Below are positions 62,767 to 64,000 of a stretch of DNA of 64,000 nt, in pieces. The stretch comes from Herbidospora cretacea. Its GTDB lineage: Bacteria; Actinomycetota; Actinomycetes; Streptosporangiales; Streptosporangiaceae. Made by a program: the position numbers and the translations under genes. The notes beneath the pieces are model-generated. The model searched no databases and was not told the DNA's origin. It saw only the letters and a list, made by a program, of their open reading frames with translations. The stretch spans positions 62,001-126,000 of the forward strand of contig NZ_BBXG01000023.1 of the NCBI RefSeq assembly GCF_001570605.1, read 5' to 3'. Every line of letters starts with the position of its first letter. Position 1 is the first letter of the stretch.

Positions 62767-64000
62767 TGACGACGACGCTGTACCCCGGAAAGGACGGTGC
62801 GGGGGTCATCCGCCGCACCGTCCTGCCCGGTGGGCTCCGCGTGGTGACCGAGACCATGCCGACCGTGCGTTCCGTCGCGGTCGGCGCCTGGGTCGGCATC
62901 GGCTCACGTGACGAGGACCCCGAGCACACCGGCGCGACCCACTTCCTCGAACACCTGCTGTTCAAGGGCACGCCCACGCGCGACGCGATGGAGATCTCCG
63001 CGTCGATCGAGGGCATCGGCGGCGAGATCAACGCGTTCACCGCCAAGGAGTACACCTGCTACTACGCGCGGGTCCTCGACGAGGACCTGCCGCTGGCGAT
63101 CGACGTGCTGGCCGACGTGGTCACCTCGTCCCTGATCACCCCCGACGACGTCGAGTCGGAGCGCGGCGTGATCCTGGAGGAGATCGCCATGCACGACGAC
63201 GACCCCTCCGACGTGGTCCACGAGGCGTTCTCCGAGGAGCTCTACGGCGACACCCCGATCGGGCGCCCGATCCTCGGCAACGACGACACGATCAACGCCC
63301 TGACGCGTGACCGCATCCACGAGTACTACCAGCGCTTCTACCTGCCCACCCACACCGTGATCTCGGTCGCGGGCAACGTGTCCCACGAACACGTGGTGGA
63401 GCTGGTCGCCCGCGCCTACGAGCGCGCCGGGGCCCTGGGCGGCGACGCGTCGCCGATCCCGCCCCGCGTGGGCGGCGCCGGTCTTCCGGCCCACCGCGGC
63501 GTCAAGGTGGTCGACCGGCCGACCGAGCAGGCCAACCTCGTGCTGGGCACGACCGGCGTGAGCCGTACCGACGACCGCAGGTTCGCCCTCGGCGTGCTCA
63601 ACGCGGCGCTCGGCGGCGGCATGTCCTCCCGCCTGTTCCAGGAGATCCGGGAGAAGCGCGGCCTGGCCTACAGCGCCTACAGCTACACCTCGCAGTACGC
63701 CGACACCGGCCAGTTCGGGGTGTACGTCGGGTGCCTGCCCGCCAAGGTCGACGACGTCCTCAAGATCTGCCGTGACGAGATCGCCCGGGTGGTCTCCGAG
63801 GGCTTCACCGAGGAGGAGATCGTGCGCGGCAAGGGCCAGATGCGCGGCGGCCTCGTGCTGGGCCTGGAGGACACCGGTTCCCGCATGTCGCGCATCGGCA
63901 AGAGCGAGCTCGTCTACGACCGGCTCATGTCCGTCGACGAGGTCCTGGAGCGCATCGACGCCGTGACCGCCGCCGACATCGCCGAGGTCGCCTCCGACGT
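62766..64000 (+). CDS. M16-family zinc peptidase (partial, runs off window)
   Basis: At least 411 residues of an insulinase-like peptidase. The inverted zinc motif HFLEH with downstream Glu in GVILEEIAMHDD is intact, followed by the second, non-catalytic domain (VVDRPTEQANLVLGTTGV, GGGMSSRLFQEIREKRGLAYS). No stop occurs before the window end. ATG 62766 overlaps the pnp stop; GTG 62763 is in frame one codon earlier. It is the usual neighbour of pnp in actinobacteria and resembles mitochondrial processing-peptidase-like PqqL/YmxG proteins. Confidence 0.93.
   Translation, partial: MTTTLYPGKDGAGVIRRTVLPGGLRVVTETMPTVRSVAVGAWVGIGSRDEDPEHTGATHFLEHLLFKGTPTRDAMEISASIEGIGGEINAFTAKEYTCYYARVLDEDLPLAIDVLADVVTSSLITPDDVESERGVILEEIAMHDDDPSDVVHEAFSEELYGDTPIGRPILGNDDTINALTRDRIHEYYQRFYLPTHTVISVAGNVSHEHVVELVARAYERAGALGGDASPIPPRVGGAGLPAHRGVKVVDRPTEQANLVLGTTGVSRTDDRRFALGVLNAALGGGMSSRLFQEIREKRGLAYSAYSYTSQYADTGQFGVYVGCLPAKVDDVLKICRDEIARVVSEGFTEEEIVRGKGQMRGGLVLGLEDTGSRMSRIGKSELVYDRLMSVDEVLERIDAVTAADIAEVASD

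Overview
The window is high-GC actinobacterial chromosome. Gene order (rimP-nusA-ylxR-infB-ylxP-rbfA-nrnA-truB-ribF-rpsO-pnp-M16 peptidase), frequent GTG starts with GTGA/ATGA overlaps, chitin and GlcNAc utilisation genes, and the mix of regulators and secreted proteins fit a filamentous actinomycete, most likely the Streptosporangiales. This placement is inferred from gene content and protein style; no database search was possible.

Layout. 1-6126: a rightward sugar-uptake operon (lipoprotein binding protein, two permeases, GH20 hexosaminidase, CBM3-GH16-like secreted protein). It resembles DasABC-type chitooligosaccharide import and has no ATPase of its own; the binding protein and first permease are separated by an array of 13-bp tandem repeats. 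6129-8828: AlkD-like DNA glycosylase and KstR2-like TetR regulator, divergent from a PhoD-like phosphatase. 8852-10435: GH3 NagZ-like enzyme behind a perfect 19-bp palindrome. 10508-11174: two tandem small secreted proteins. 11238-16890: ATP-grasp protein, SDR, an attenuator-controlled compact threonyl-tRNA synthetase, aspartate-type aminotransferase, glutamate decarboxylase.

16971-21012 is an accessory-looking island: a membrane-anchored NACHT-type NTPase with a degenerate FGE/C-lectin-like region, overlapping an unrecognised 513-residue partner. It is the best candidate for an undescribed system. 21119-30867: chorismate-lyase/methyltransferase fusion, lipoprotein, HxlR/QorB pair, GT87-type mannosyltransferase, a membrane-anchored sulfite-oxidase-like enzyme, sugar epimerase, ABC exporter. 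30944-39235: a tightly coupled leftward operon for surface glycan work (GtrA, GT2-PMT fusion, cellulose-synthase-like GT2, and a 1363-residue secreted glucose-dehydrogenase-like protein with PKD and four repeated lectin-like domains). 39598-49282: GntR divergon with three matching motifs, GNAT, CutC, Hsp20-MerR, lyase-like protein, FprA, ProRS and small unknowns. 49359-64000: ferritin-like pair and the translation/RNA-processing operon; the last gene (M16 peptidase) runs off the window.

The NagZ, GH20 and ABC genes together point to recycling or import of GlcNAc-containing oligosaccharides. No tRNA, rRNA, CRISPR array, insertion sequence or prophage was seen.
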